Counted from the first letter of the stretch, positions 19,522-28,550 are shown. The stretch: DNA of 64,000 bases from an uncultured bacterium (GCA_937905825.1 CALCXM010000025.1:29024-93023); one strand, 5' to 3'. Notes: generated by a model not told the origin, from the sequence alone. Numbers and translations are program-made.

Positions 19522-19536
19522 TGGCACGCCCTGTGC
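19522..19536 (+). promoter_or_regulatory. Sigma-54 (-24/-12) promoter
   Basis: TGGCACGCCCTGTGC matches the sigma-54 consensus TGGCACG-N4-TTGC at all but one position, with the invariant GG and GC dinucleotides separated by exactly 10 nt. It faces the decayed oxidoreductase and ECF sigma genes and is divergent from the activator gene. Confidence 0.8.
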
Positions 19537-19659
19537 TTTCGGTAGCCAGTACTGAAGACCGGCGAGTCAGCTCCTGATTCTCCATGAGCCACTGACTCCC
19601 CAGAAGCGCCGGGGAACCCGGGCAGCGCGCCCGGGATTCCCCTGCAACTCCCTTTGACC

Positions 19660-20172
19660 ATGACCAGAAACTACGACGCCATTCTCATCGGAATCGGCCC
19701 CTCGGCTCCGGCCCATCGCGAGGACCTGGGCGCGCAGGGCATGGAAGTCGCCTTGATCAGCAGCGAGCGCGACACATCCCCCGCCACGCACTACGACAGC
19801 GTGAGCGCTCGCGGGCTCGTGGCCAGCACACGCACCCTGTTCGTGGCCAAGCGCGCCGCTGGATTTGGCATACGCATTCCCGGCCCGCCGGAGGTGGACT
19901 TCCCGCGTGTCACCGCGCGCCTCAAGGAACTGCAACAACAGTCCCGCCATTGCCGCAACACATGGATCTCGCGCATGAACAACGTGCAGCTCCTCGCGGG
20001 GGAGGCGCGCTTCCGAAGGCCACAGTTCCGGGCCTCAACGGGGATGAAGTGGTGCACCAAATCCTCCTCGCTATGCACACCCGAACGCCACTTGGCGCAA
20101 AGCGCCCACATTCGCACCACCGTCTCCGCCCTGCTGCCCTCCACCTTGCACAACCTCGTGCCCCTCAACTAA
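19660..20172 (+). pseudogene. Decayed FAD-dependent disulfide oxidoreductase (mercuric-reductase-like)
   Basis: The open frame begins NYDAILIGIGPSAPAHREDL, and further on reads AAGFGIRIPGPPEVDFPRV, the typical N-terminal third of MerA/dihydrolipoamide-dehydrogenase-like flavoproteins. The FAD motif has lost its second half and the expected redox-active CVNTGC segment is replaced by unrelated residues. After ~130 residues the sequence jumps to the family's C-terminal dimerisation domain: GDEVVHQILLAMHTR is in another frame (about 20036-20085), then HIRTTVSALLPSTLHNLVPL is back in the first frame up to the stop at 20172. The middle, including the NAD(P)H domain (roughly 270-300 residues by family length), is missing. 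A deletion plus at least two frame changes make this a pseudogene. It is the first gene behind the sigma-54 promoter. Confidence 0.75.
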
Positions 20173-20191
20173 CGCACCCAAGCCCTCCACC

Positions 20192-20839
20192 ATGTACACC
20201 ACGATCCAAGCATCCATGCAGGCTTCCAGCTCCAGCGCCCCGGACCTCCTGTTCCGCAGTCAATTGCAACAAGGGCAGCCTCGGGCAACCCAGCAGTTCT
20301 TTGAAACCTACTTCCCGCGCGTCTACCGTCGCGTCCTGCAACAAGTCCGCGAGCAGTCCGTGGCGGAAGACCTGACCCAAGACATCTTCCTGAGAATCCA
20401 ACGCTCCCTGCCGCGCTTTGAACCCGCGAAGCCCCTGGGGCCCTGGATCGCCACCATTGTGAAGAACCGCATCACCGATCACTGGCGTTCTCGCGGGCTC
20501 TCCCGGGACACACTCAGTTTGGATCAACTCGAAGTCTCTCGGGGCGTCGGTGCTGTGAGCTGCGACTCGCCCTCCGCCGGCCAAGAGCATTCGGAAGCGG
20601 TCAGCATTGTGCAACGTGCCATCAACGGCTTGCCAAAAAGTCTGCGTTCGGTGCTCCAACTGCGCGTGTACGAGGGTCTCTCTTTCGACGCCATTGGGGA
20701 GTTGCTCGAGCTCACCTCGCCCACCGCTCGCAAGCGTTACTCGCGGGCCTTGGAAGCCTTGCGCAGCAGCGGCCCCTTGGCGCAGTTGCACACGGGCGCG
20801 GACGGCTTGGGATTCGCGACCGCTCACTCCTTGAACTAG
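20192..20839 (+). CDS. ECF-type RNA polymerase sigma factor
   Basis: 215 residues. Sigma region 2 is clear (FETYFPRVYRRVLQQVREQS, then AEDLTQDIFLRIQRSLPRF and the WIATIVKNRITDHWRSR helix), and region 4 is present (LPKSLRSVLQLRVYEGLSFD, then the IGELLELTSPTARKRYSRAL recognition helix). The linker of ~60 residues between them is longer than usual. ATG at 20192; an alternative ATG lies 24 nt on. It begins 19 nt after the pseudogene and may be expressed from the sigma-54 promoter at 19522, which would make a sigma cascade. I see no anti-sigma factor gene nearby. Its stop codon TAG is the first base set of the repeat at 20836. Confidence 0.92.
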   Translation: MYTTIQASMQASSSSAPDLLFRSQLQQGQPRATQQFFETYFPRVYRRVLQQVREQSVAEDLTQDIFLRIQRSLPRFEPAKPLGPWIATIVKNRITDHWRSRGLSRDTLSLDQLEVSRGVGAVSCDSPSAGQEHSEAVSIVQRAINGLPKSLRSVLQLRVYEGLSFDAIGELLELTSPTARKRYSRALEALRSSGPLAQLHTGADGLGFATAHSLN

Positions 20840-20878
20840 GAACCTGTGCCACAGATAGCGACCCGGGCGCAGGTTCCT
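20836..20878. repeat. Short hairpin, deleted relative of the 41984 element
   Basis: AGGAACCTGTGCC at 20838-20850 pairs with GGCGCAGGTTCCT at 20866-20878 (12 pairs plus one G-U). The left 29 nt, from CTAGGA through CCACAGATAGCGA, differ from the left end of the 41984-42156 element at only 3 positions. It begins on the ECF sigma stop codon and may also act as a transcription terminator. Confidence 0.7.
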
Positions 20879-20999
20879 GCGAATCCAACGCAGCGCACAG
20901 GCAGTTCAGTAAGGGTCAGGTAGAGGACGCAGGGAGCCACAAACAGAGCGGCGCTTTGTCGTACCGTCCCCTCAACCCCAGCCCCCTCCTCCTCGATTC

Positions 21000-22733
21000 A
21001 TGCTGCGAACGACGACCCTTGCCTTCTCCACCCTTGCCCTCGCTCTCGCCCCATTGGCCCCCGCACTGCAAGCGAGAGAAGGTGCCGAGATCCCCAGCTT
21101 GGGGGTGCACTTGCGGCTGGAATCCGCTCCTGATCTGCGCTTGGCGGTGCAGGTCACTGTGCTCGGTGAGCAGGATGGCGAGACGGCCTTCGCGGTCTCC
21201 AAAGACTGGGGCGGCGTGCCTCCCGAGCGCATCGACTTGCTGGACGCCAGCGCCCAAGACTCGCTGGAAAAGGAGCTGCATGTGAAGCGTGACTCCAATG
21301 TGCAGTGGACCGTTCAACACGACCCCGGTGCGACCATCACCCTGACCACCTGGCTCTTGCCGGCGGAGCTACGCAACAGTGGCGACAGCGCAGATCACTA
21401 CCGTCCCCTGTTGGAGCCTGACTTGTTCCAGGCTGTCGGCCATCTACTCGTGCCGCGTCCCATGCTCGAAGGCGCCGAGGATGAAAAGGTGCGACTCGAC
21501 TTGTCGTTCTCTGGATTCGAAGAAGCGGGCTGGAGCGTGGCCCACTCCTTCGGGCTGGGCAGCGGTCCAGTGAGCGTCGAGGAAACCCGTTCGCGCATCT
21601 CCGGCATGCTGTTCAACGCGGGCGAGATCCAAGTGGGCACGCGCGAGATCCGTGGAGGCACCATCGCCCTGGCCCTGGACTCGACAAAGTGGAAGTTCGA
21701 GGGGGAAGAGCTCACCGAGTTGGCCGCGGAAGTCGTCAACCTGCAACGGGAGTTCATGGACGACGATGGGGCGCCCTTCTACTTCATCAGCGCGATCCGA
21801 GTGGGACCGGACAACAGTCCTGGATTCAGCCTTGGAGGCACCGGCCTCACCAACAGCTTCGCGCTCTTCATGCAGAGCAACACGGTCATCGCTCCGGATT
21901 CTGTCATGGGTCCCGAAGTGCTCAAGCTGCTCAGCCATGAGTGCTTCCACGAGTACAACGGCACGCGCATTCGCCTGGCCCAGCCAGACGTTCGGAACTA
22001 CTGGTTCTCCGAGGGCTTCACCGAGTACTTTGCGCGTCAGCTCCTGCTCGAAGATCAGCTACTCGACCCAGGGCGCTACGTGCAATGGCTCAATGAAACC
22101 CTGCGGAGCTACCACGAAAGCCCCGTGCGCAATCTGCCCGCGGTAAAACTCGCCAAGATTTTCTGGAGCGACATGAACGGCCAGCAGCAACCCTACTTAC
22201 GCGGGGAACTGGTGGCGATCTTGGCAGAACATGCCATCCGCCAACACACCGGCGGCGAAAAGACCCTCGCGGACTACATGCGAGTTTTGCTGGCCAAGTC
22301 CAGTGCGCAGCCGAGTTTGCGCTTTGACACTCAGCGCTTGCTGGAAGAGCTCGGAGCGTTCACGGGGCCCGAGATCCTGCCCACCTTGCGATCAATCTGC
22401 GTGGACGGAGCCACGGCGGTCTTGCCGCCGGACGTGCTCGGGGAACGCTTCGTCTTCGAAGCGACCCAATCCTACGCCTTCGAAGCGGGCTTCGATACGA
22501 ACGCTAGCAGCGCGGCCCTCAGGGTCATGGGGCTAGTTGAAGACAGTGCGGCCCACAAGGCCGGGCTGCTCGAGGGCGATGCTATCTTGGCCCTCAACAT
22601 GGAGGCCGGCCGCACGGACATCCCCATCGCGATCACCGTGCGATCCTCCCCCGACGTAGCGCCGCGCAAGCTCAGTTACTATCCCCGTGGAAAAGAGATC
22701 CAGCTACCGCGGGTGCGCTTGGCGAAGGAGTAG
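21000..22733 (+). CDS. Exported M61-like metallopeptidase with PDZ domain
   Basis: 577 residues. Signal peptide MLRTTTLAFSTLALALAPLA. The zinc site is visible as SHECFHEYNGTRIR (HExxH, near residue 316) with the third ligand in NYWFSEGFTEYFARQ about 25 residues later. The flanking NSFALFMQSN strand and the C-terminal PDZ-like segment (MGLVEDSAAHKAGLLEGDAI) are the layout of the glycyl aminopeptidase (M61) family. It is expected to act in the periplasm or outside the cell. It is a single gene downstream of the ECF sigma; no obvious promoter was recognised. Confidence 0.88.
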   Translation: MLRTTTLAFSTLALALAPLAPALQAREGAEIPSLGVHLRLESAPDLRLAVQVTVLGEQDGETAFAVSKDWGGVPPERIDLLDASAQDSLEKELHVKRDSNVQWTVQHDPGATITLTTWLLPAELRNSGDSADHYRPLLEPDLFQAVGHLLVPRPMLEGAEDEKVRLDLSFSGFEEAGWSVAHSFGLGSGPVSVEETRSRISGMLFNAGEIQVGTREIRGGTIALALDSTKWKFEGEELTELAAEVVNLQREFMDDDGAPFYFISAIRVGPDNSPGFSLGGTGLTNSFALFMQSNTVIAPDSVMGPEVLKLLSHECFHEYNGTRIRLAQPDVRNYWFSEGFTEYFARQLLLEDQLLDPGRYVQWLNETLRSYHESPVRNLPAVKLAKIFWSDMNGQQQPYLRGELVAILAEHAIRQHTGGEKTLADYMRVLLAKSSAQPSLRFDTQRLLEELGAFTGPEILPTLRSICVDGATAVLPPDVLGERFVFEATQSYAFEAGFDTNASSAALRVMGLVEDSAAHKAGLLEGDAILALNMEAGRTDIPIAITVRSSPDVAPRKLSYYPRGKEIQLPRVRLAKE

Positions 22734-22757
22734 CAGCCCGGGTCCAACTCGAGGCGC

Positions 22758-23225
22758 TTAGAGCAACCAAATGTGGTAGCAGACGAGCAGGGTGTAGGTC
22801 AGCACCGCCGTCACCAGTCCGATGCGCGCCAAGAAAAAGTTCTTGTGGATCGCAAGCACCAGCAACGCGAGGGTGATCAACACGGCCTTGCCCATCACGA
22901 ACCCTAGGCGCCCGCTGATCAAGAGCTGGGCCGCCACGGGGTTCAACTCAATGCCCCCGGCTTGCAGGTGATGGATGGTGAAGAACGAATCCAATCCGTT
23001 CATGAGCGCCACCCAGCCAATCACCAACAGAATCGAGGGGTGATAGATGTCCACGAAGGACCCTTCGCGCTCCTCGTCCCGGCGCACCGTCCTGCGGCGA
23101 CCGCGACCGAAGCTGTAACGGGAAAGCCGCGGGGTGCGGTTACTCCGTCGATCTCCACCACGGGGCAGCGAATCCCCGGCGGCGTTCTGAAGGGCGGGGC
23201 TGGCGGATTCGGGAGATTGATTCAT
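22758..23225 (-). CDS. DUF5658 membrane protein
   Basis: 155 residues. The first ~70 are polar and Arg-rich (YSFGRGRRRTVRRDEEREG) and probably cytoplasmic. The rest is a DUF5658-type membrane unit with three hydrophobic segments: PSILLVIGWVALMNGLDSFF, GFVMGKAVLITLALLVLAI and the C-terminal LVTAVLTYTLLVCYHIWLL, with the family-typical ELNPVAAQLL between the first two. Function unknown for the family. It follows TruD on the same strand after ~100 bp that contains a weak hairpin (GCCCGG / CCGGGC at 23244-23268). Confidence 0.8.
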   Translation of the reverse strand: MNQSPESASPALQNAAGDSLPRGGDRRSNRTPRLSRYSFGRGRRRTVRRDEEREGSFVDIYHPSILLVIGWVALMNGLDSFFTIHHLQAGGIELNPVAAQLLISGRLGFVMGKAVLITLALLVLAIHKNFFLARIGLVTAVLTYTLLVCYHIWLL

Positions 23226-23326
23226 GCGCGGTTTAGCAAAGGGGCCCGGTTCCTATCGGAGCCCGGGCAGCCGGACTGGAGGCCACTCGGAGAACTCCGT
23301 CCGAGTCCGCCCAAACAGGTCGAGAA

Positions 23327-24625
23327 TCAGGGATTCTTCGTGAGTTCGGCCACCAGGGTGGTGGCGTAGGCCCCGGGAGGAAGGGCGAATTCCAAGCGCA
23401 GTCCGTCCGCCTCCCAAGTCCACTGCAGGGTGGGAACGGGCACCACGAGAGCTCTGCGCGCCCCAGGCAAATGAAGTCCTTTGACGGGCAACTCGAAGCG
23501 CTCTGCGACGAGGCCCGCGCGTTCCATGCAGTTGCGCTCGATCTGCCCACCAAGTCCCGTGGCGAGGGGCGCGCGCTGTCCAGGCAAGGGGCCCGTCAAG
23601 GCCAGTTCGAAGGCAGCGCAACGGGTTTCCAACTCCCGCAAGTCCTCGGCCTCGTTCGCTTCAAACAAGCTATGGGAACCGTTCAACTGCAAGAGATCTC
23701 CGCTCAAGGGTTGCTTGCGCCCTGCGAAGCGTTCCGAAAGCACGGCGTTGAACACTCCCGCTTGCCAAGCGGACAAGTGCAAGGACAGGGTGCCGCGGTC
23801 CAAGGCGCGCAGAGCGCTGCGCCAATCCCCGGGGCGACGGGCCAGCTGGGCCGCCAGAGGAGCGAACTCCCGGGGCAACTCCCCCATCCATTCGGTCAGC
23901 TTGCGCTGCTCGGGGCGCTTGCCCCGGGCGATCACCTCGAGCAGTTGTCCGGTCGCTTCGGACAGCGGGGAGTGATCCGGGTGCAGGCGGCGCAAGAGGT
24001 ACTGACGGGCGCGGCCCTGCAAGAGCAAGAGGCCCAACTCCGGCGCTCGGCCGCTGACCCCGAAGCGTTGGGCTGCGAAGTAATTGGGCAAGCCTTGCTC
24101 GCGCACGAGTGCCAAGACGCTTTCCGCATCCGTGCGCCGCTCGTCGGGGATGCCGCGCAAGAGCAAGCGAAAGCGATTGCCGGTCAGCGCTCCCAGACGC
24201 AACTTGCGATCGTTGCGCGTGTGCCTGAGCAGCTTGCAGTCGGGAGCTTCCAAGCGCTCAAGGTCCGCGCTTGGCGCACCGCGTACGGAAAACCATTGGC
24301 GAGTGACTCCGCGCGTGTCCTTGCGCCCGGCCCAACCCACATCCTTCGACTCCACTTGAAAGCTGCGCGCCAAGCTGCGTGCTAGATCCGGTGTGCTACG
24401 GCCGCGCTTTTCAAGGAACAGGAAAAGGTGTTCCCCTTCTCCGCTCGGCTCAAAGGACAGCTGTTCCTCCACCTCGAAGTCCTCGTGCTCCGTTTTGAAA
24501 GCGAGCTCAATGGGCGCGATCCGCGCGGAGACGTAGTGCCACGGCTTGCGCCAGTGCTCCCAAGGCAGCGTTTCCTCCGGGACGTCCCCCGCAGTGCTGC
24601 CCGCCTCGCCGGCTGCGTCCTTCAA
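23327..24625 (-). CDS. truD: tRNA pseudouridine(13) synthase TruD
   Basis: 432 residues. TruD converts U13 of tRNA(Glu) to pseudouridine. The catalytic motif is VGWAGRKDTRGVTRQWFSV (Asp in the GRKD loop), and the family-specific NYFAAQRFG and LTGNRFRLLLRG follow at the expected spacing. The C-terminal half carries the inserted TRUD domain. The start is TTG at 24625, overlapping the stop of the upstream GT4 gene (TTGA). A tRNA modification enzyme coupled to glycosyltransferase genes is unusual. Confidence 0.92.
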   Translation of the reverse strand: MKDAAGEAGSTAGDVPEETLPWEHWRKPWHYVSARIAPIELAFKTEHEDFEVEEQLSFEPSGEGEHLFLFLEKRGRSTPDLARSLARSFQVESKDVGWAGRKDTRGVTRQWFSVRGAPSADLERLEAPDCKLLRHTRNDRKLRLGALTGNRFRLLLRGIPDERRTDAESVLALVREQGLPNYFAAQRFGVSGRAPELGLLLLQGRARQYLLRRLHPDHSPLSEATGQLLEVIARGKRPEQRKLTEWMGELPREFAPLAAQLARRPGDWRSALRALDRGTLSLHLSAWQAGVFNAVLSERFAGRKQPLSGDLLQLNGSHSLFEANEAEDLRELETRCAAFELALTGPLPGQRAPLATGLGGQIERNCMERAGLVAERFELPVKGLHLPGARRALVVPVPTLQWTWEADGLRLEFALPPGAYATTLVAELTKNP

Positions 24626-25794
24626 AGGGGACGGTCCAGATCCGGCAAGACGGCCGGGTCTGGTGCGTCACCATCGACCAGCTCGCGGTAGATGCCGAGG
24701 GTTTGGTCCACCATGCGGTCGAGACCAAAATGCTGCGCCACGCGCCGGGCTCCGGCCTCAGCGAAGCGCGCGCACTGTTCTTTGTCCGAGGCCATGGCGA
24801 CCATCGCCTGGGCCATGGGCTGCACTTGCGCCGGAGGCACCAGGCGACCGGTTTCCCCATCGATGACCACTTCCGGAATCGCTGAGACCGTCGTCGCGAG
24901 CACGGGCTTGGTGGTGGCCATCGCTTCCAAGAAGACGAGGCCCAGCCCTTCCCACAGGGAACTCATGATGAAGATATCCGTGGCGCCCATCAGGCGCGGC
25001 ACGTCGTGGCGGATGCCAGCGAAAACGCAGGAACCGCCGAGCTGGAGCTCTTGCGCTAGCGCCTTGGCCCGTTCCTCCCCGTCGCCAAAGGGATCGCCAC
25101 CGACCAGCAGCAGCCGAATCGCAGGAGCTTCCGGGGGCGCCGTGTCGATGGCCATGCGCAGGGACTTCAACAACACGTCGTGGGCCTTTTGCGCCGCGAA
25201 GCGTGCCACGCAGATGAAGACCACGTCATCCGCGCCGAAGCCGAACTCCTCGCGTACTTCCATGACCTCTTGGGCGCTCATGCGTCCGGCTTCCTCGAAG
25301 CGCGTGCGGTCGATGCCGTAGTGCACGCGGCGCATGGCGGAGCGCTTGACCTTGCCGTACTTGTGAACGAAACGCGACACGTGATCCGAGAGCGCAATGG
25401 TGCGCTTGGGCCAGTTGCCCAGGATGCCGTGAACGAAGGAAACGAGTGGCCTGGTCAGCACTTGCTCGTCGTTGTGCTTGCCCGAAATCAAGCGCGAGCG
25501 GCGACCTGCAAGGGTCGCCATCAAGGCCGTGAACATGTCGGCCTTCAGCAAGTGAGAGTGAATGATGTCCGCCCACTTGAGATGCGGAATGATGCGCGAG
25601 ACGCCGCCCCCCAGGGGAATCTGCATCACTTCCTGGGCGCCGGAGCGACGAAAGTCATCCGCCAGGGTCCCTTGGCCTTTGAGGTACGCCACGCGCACTT
25701 CATGGCCCCGTTCCGATTGACCGCGCACTTGGCTCTCCAAGTGCTTCTCGGCGCCGCCCACGTCGAGCGTGGTGATCACATGCAGAATCTTCAA
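24622..25794 (-). CDS. Glycosyltransferase family 4
   Basis: 390 residues from a TTG at 25794 overlapping the upstream stop (TTGA). The beginning KILHVITTLDVGGAEKHLES is the classical GT4 acceptor-domain start; the donor domain holds FICVARFAAQKAHDVLLKSL and the E-x7-E motif in LWEGLGLVFLEAMATTKPVL. A conserved HSHLLKADMF segment is also present. Likely cell-surface polysaccharide assembly with the next two upstream genes. Confidence 0.9.
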   Translation of the reverse strand: MKILHVITTLDVGGAEKHLESQVRGQSERGHEVRVAYLKGQGTLADDFRRSGAQEVMQIPLGGGVSRIIPHLKWADIIHSHLLKADMFTALMATLAGRRSRLISGKHNDEQVLTRPLVSFVHGILGNWPKRTIALSDHVSRFVHKYGKVKRSAMRRVHYGIDRTRFEEAGRMSAQEVMEVREEFGFGADDVVFICVARFAAQKAHDVLLKSLRMAIDTAPPEAPAIRLLLVGGDPFGDGEERAKALAQELQLGGSCVFAGIRHDVPRLMGATDIFIMSSLWEGLGLVFLEAMATTKPVLATTVSAIPEVVIDGETGRLVPPAQVQPMAQAMVAMASDKEQCARFAEAGARRVAQHFGLDRMVDQTLGIYRELVDGDAPDPAVLPDLDRPL

Positions 25795-26984
25795 CTTCGT
25801 TCGCCCTCAGGTGCGCTGCCCTGACCGAGCAGGGAGCAGTAGATGTTCAGGAGTCCGGCAACCATGGTTTCATCCGTGAAGCCTTGCAAGACCCGTTCGC
25901 GGGCTGCTGCCCCGGCGGCTTGGCGTTGCAGGGGGGAAAGGGCCAGGACACGCAGCAAACCCGTCGCGATGGCCTGGGCAGAAATGTCCGTGGTGAGCCA
26001 ACCGCTGTGGCCGTCCACCAGCAAGTCCGTCGCCCCATCCACCGGGGTCGCGAGCACCGGCCGCGCCGAAGCCATGGCTTCGAGCACGATGTAGGGCATG
26101 CCTTCCCAACGGGAGGGCAAGAGCAGGAAGTCGCAAGCGGCCAAGATCTCCGGCACGTCCCGGCGAAATCCCGCGAAGGCCACGCGCTTTTGCACGCCCA
26201 AGTCCTGGGCCAGCTCGCGCAGTTCCCCGTCCAGCTCCCCATGGCCGACGATCAGGAGTTGCAGGCCCTTCAGTTCCGGCTTGGAGGCCAAGGCTTGGAT
26301 CGCCAAGTCTTGTCCCTTGGCCACATTCAAGAGGCCCACGATGGCCGCCGTGGGAAGCTTGGGGTTTAGACCGAAGCTCGCCAGATCCAGCGCCTGAGCG
26401 TTCGCGTAGGGCCCAGGATCGATGCCGTTGGGCACCACGCGGATCTTCTCGGGGGACACGATCCTGGACGCTTTGAAAGTGCGTGCCTCGCTGTCGCTAA
26501 CCGCCACGAGTTGGTGGGACATGCCGGCTAGTTGCTGCTCGAGCAGGTAGAACAGGGTGCGCTTCGCAGGGCCGAACATCTCGCCGAACAGGAAGGCCAA
26601 GGTGTGCGGCGTGTGCACGCGCTTGCCGACGCCCGTCAGAAAAGAAGCCAAGCGCCCCAAGACGCCCGCCTTCGAGCTGTGGGTGTGAACGATGTGCGGC
26701 TGCAACTCCACGATCAACTTGCGCAGCTTCAAGAGCTGGCGCGCGTCGGTTCCCGGGGAGATGGAGCGCAGCATGGGCAACTCGTGAACGGTCACCCCCT
26801 CACGCTCCAACTGCTCCAGGTCCTCGCGAAAGTCAGCCTGGCGCTCGACCGCCGCCACCAGATGCACGTCGACTCCCGAGCCGTTCAATCCTCGACAAAC
26901 ATCGATGATGTGGCGCCGAGTTCCACCGATCGTGCACTCCATGATCTGGAGCACGCGCATGGGCTCAGGCTTGGAGTTGCGCAT
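25791..26984 (-). CDS. Glycosyltransferase family 4
   Basis: 397 residues. MRVLQIMECTIGGTRRHIID at the N-terminus (after 8 residues), HIVHTHSSKAGVLGRLASFL in the acceptor domain, and E-x7-E in RWEGMPYIVLEAMASARPVL. It belongs to the same GT4 group as its neighbour and is coupled to it by a 4-nt overlap. Preceded by 78 bp without a gene after the sugar-phosphate transferase. Confidence 0.9.
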   Translation of the reverse strand: MRNSKPEPMRVLQIMECTIGGTRRHIIDVCRGLNGSGVDVHLVAAVERQADFREDLEQLEREGVTVHELPMLRSISPGTDARQLLKLRKLIVELQPHIVHTHSSKAGVLGRLASFLTGVGKRVHTPHTLAFLFGEMFGPAKRTLFYLLEQQLAGMSHQLVAVSDSEARTFKASRIVSPEKIRVVPNGIDPGPYANAQALDLASFGLNPKLPTAAIVGLLNVAKGQDLAIQALASKPELKGLQLLIVGHGELDGELRELAQDLGVQKRVAFAGFRRDVPEILAACDFLLLPSRWEGMPYIVLEAMASARPVLATPVDGATDLLVDGHSGWLTTDISAQAIATGLLRVLALSPLQRQAAGAAARERVLQGFTDETMVAGLLNIYCSLLGQGSAPEGERS

Positions 26985-27062
26985 GGCCTTCCTCCACTCT
27001 CTGGCCTGTTGCTAGATCCGGCTGGCTGTAGAACACGGCGCAGGTATCCATGGACCCGCGGG

Positions 27063-28550
27063 CTAAAACGCGCCGGTGCCTTTGACGACCGCCACACCCG
27101 TGAGCGAGATCACCACCAGGTCGAGCAGGAATGATTGGTGCTCGATGTAGTAGAGGTCGTAGTCGATGTTGTCGTGGATCTGCGACTGGCGCGCGTAGCT
27201 GATCTGCCAGAGCCCGGTGATGCCGGGCTTGACGCTCAAGCGCTCGCGCTGGAACTTGCTGTAGCCTTCCACGATGAAGGGCATCTCCGGCCGCGGTCCC
27301 ACCAAGCTCATGTTGCCCAAGAACACATTCAGGAACTGGGGCAGCTCGTCCAGGCTGTAGCGACGCAGGTAGCGACCGATGGTCGTGATGCGCGGGTCGT
27401 AGGGGGAATCCGGTGCCGGGGCATCTCCGCTCATGTTGGTGTGCATGGTGCGGAACTTGTACATCGGGAAGAGTTTCCCGTCCTTGCCCACGCGCTTCTG
27501 AATGAAAAGCGCAGGGCCCGGAGACTCCCGTCGGATCAGGATCGCCGCCACCACAAACATCGGGAAGCCGAGCAGCAAGACCAGGGCCGAAACCGTGATG
27601 TCCAACATGCGCTTGGCCAGCATGCTGATCAGCGGGCGCCGACGATCGGCGCGCGTGATGAGCGGGATCGAGTCGATGTGCTGGATGCGGATCTTGTAGG
27701 AGAGCAGGTGGTGGAAGCGTGGCACGACGTGGTACTTGACCCCAATCCGCTCGCATTCCGCCAGGATCTCCATCACGCGGTCCTCGTTCTGATCGGGCAG
27801 GGCGACAAAAACCTCGCTGACCTTGTTCTCGCCCACCACCCGCTGAAGGTCGTCGAAGCCCCCGAGGATCGGAATGCGCTCGACCTGCTCGCCGATCCGC
27901 TTGCGGTCTTCGGTGATGAAGCCAACCATGTGCAGGCCGAGGGTCGGCACCAAGAGGAACTTGCTGCGCAGCTTGCGACCCCACTCGTCCGCCCCATAGA
28001 TCAGGACGTTGCGGTTGCCGATTCCGCGGCGGTGCAAGCCTTGGATGTACTTGAAGGAGAAGAAGCGACTGGTCGTGGTGAAGATCAGGATCAGAAAGAA
28101 CGAGATCGAGATGGTCACCCGCGAGAAGGACCCGGTGTTGATCGGCAGGGAGTCCAGATCCAAGTAGCGATGCAGCCAGGCCAGGGGCTGCACGAAGACG
28201 TTCTCGTTGGATGGATGCGCCTTCACCAAGAGGATCAGGAAGGTCCAGAAGACGAAGTAGCTGACCACCGTCGCCTTGGCGATGCCCTTGTACTCCTCCA
28301 TGTTGAGCAGGCTCTTGACCGGGCTGTACATGCCAAAGGCATGGAACGAGACCAGGCACACGGCGCTCATCAGGGCCCAGATCTGGCGGTAGACCTCCAG
28401 CCGCTCGTGGGCCTCCGGGCTGCCCACTTCGCTGCCCATCAAGTAGCCGACCCAACAGGCAAGCAACAGCACCCCCAGGTCGATGAAGACCTGGGCGGAG
28501 AGGATCAGCGGCTCAAAGTTGCGCCGGAGAAAGTGGGCGAAGGATTGCAT
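27063..28550 (-). CDS. Undecaprenyl-phosphate sugar-1-phosphate transferase (WbaP/WcaJ type)
   Basis: 495 residues from the ATG at 28550; an in-frame GTG at 28565 adds five residues. Four N-terminal membrane segments, then a CoA-binding-like Rossmann domain (NVLIYGADEWGRKLRSKFLL), a fifth hydrophobic segment (VSALVLLLGFPMFVVAAILI), and the bacterial sugar transferase domain with GPALFIQKRVGKDGKLFPMY, KFRTMH and SLVGPRPEMPF, ending in KPGITGLWQIS. This is the polyisoprenyl-phosphate hexose-1-phosphate transferase layout. It starts repeat-unit assembly on undecaprenyl phosphate at the inner membrane and likely initiates the polymer extended by the neighbouring GT4 enzymes. Confidence 0.93.
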   Translation of the reverse strand: MQSFAHFLRRNFEPLILSAQVFIDLGVLLLACWVGYLMGSEVGSPEAHERLEVYRQIWALMSAVCLVSFHAFGMYSPVKSLLNMEEYKGIAKATVVSYFVFWTFLILLVKAHPSNENVFVQPLAWLHRYLDLDSLPINTGSFSRVTISISFFLILIFTTTSRFFSFKYIQGLHRRGIGNRNVLIYGADEWGRKLRSKFLLVPTLGLHMVGFITEDRKRIGEQVERIPILGGFDDLQRVVGENKVSEVFVALPDQNEDRVMEILAECERIGVKYHVVPRFHHLLSYKIRIQHIDSIPLITRADRRRPLISMLAKRMLDITVSALVLLLGFPMFVVAAILIRRESPGPALFIQKRVGKDGKLFPMYKFRTMHTNMSGDAPAPDSPYDPRITTIGRYLRRYSLDELPQFLNVFLGNMSLVGPRPEMPFIVEGYSKFQRERLSVKPGITGLWQISYARQSQIHDNIDYDLYYIEHQSFLLDLVVISLTGVAVVKGTGAF

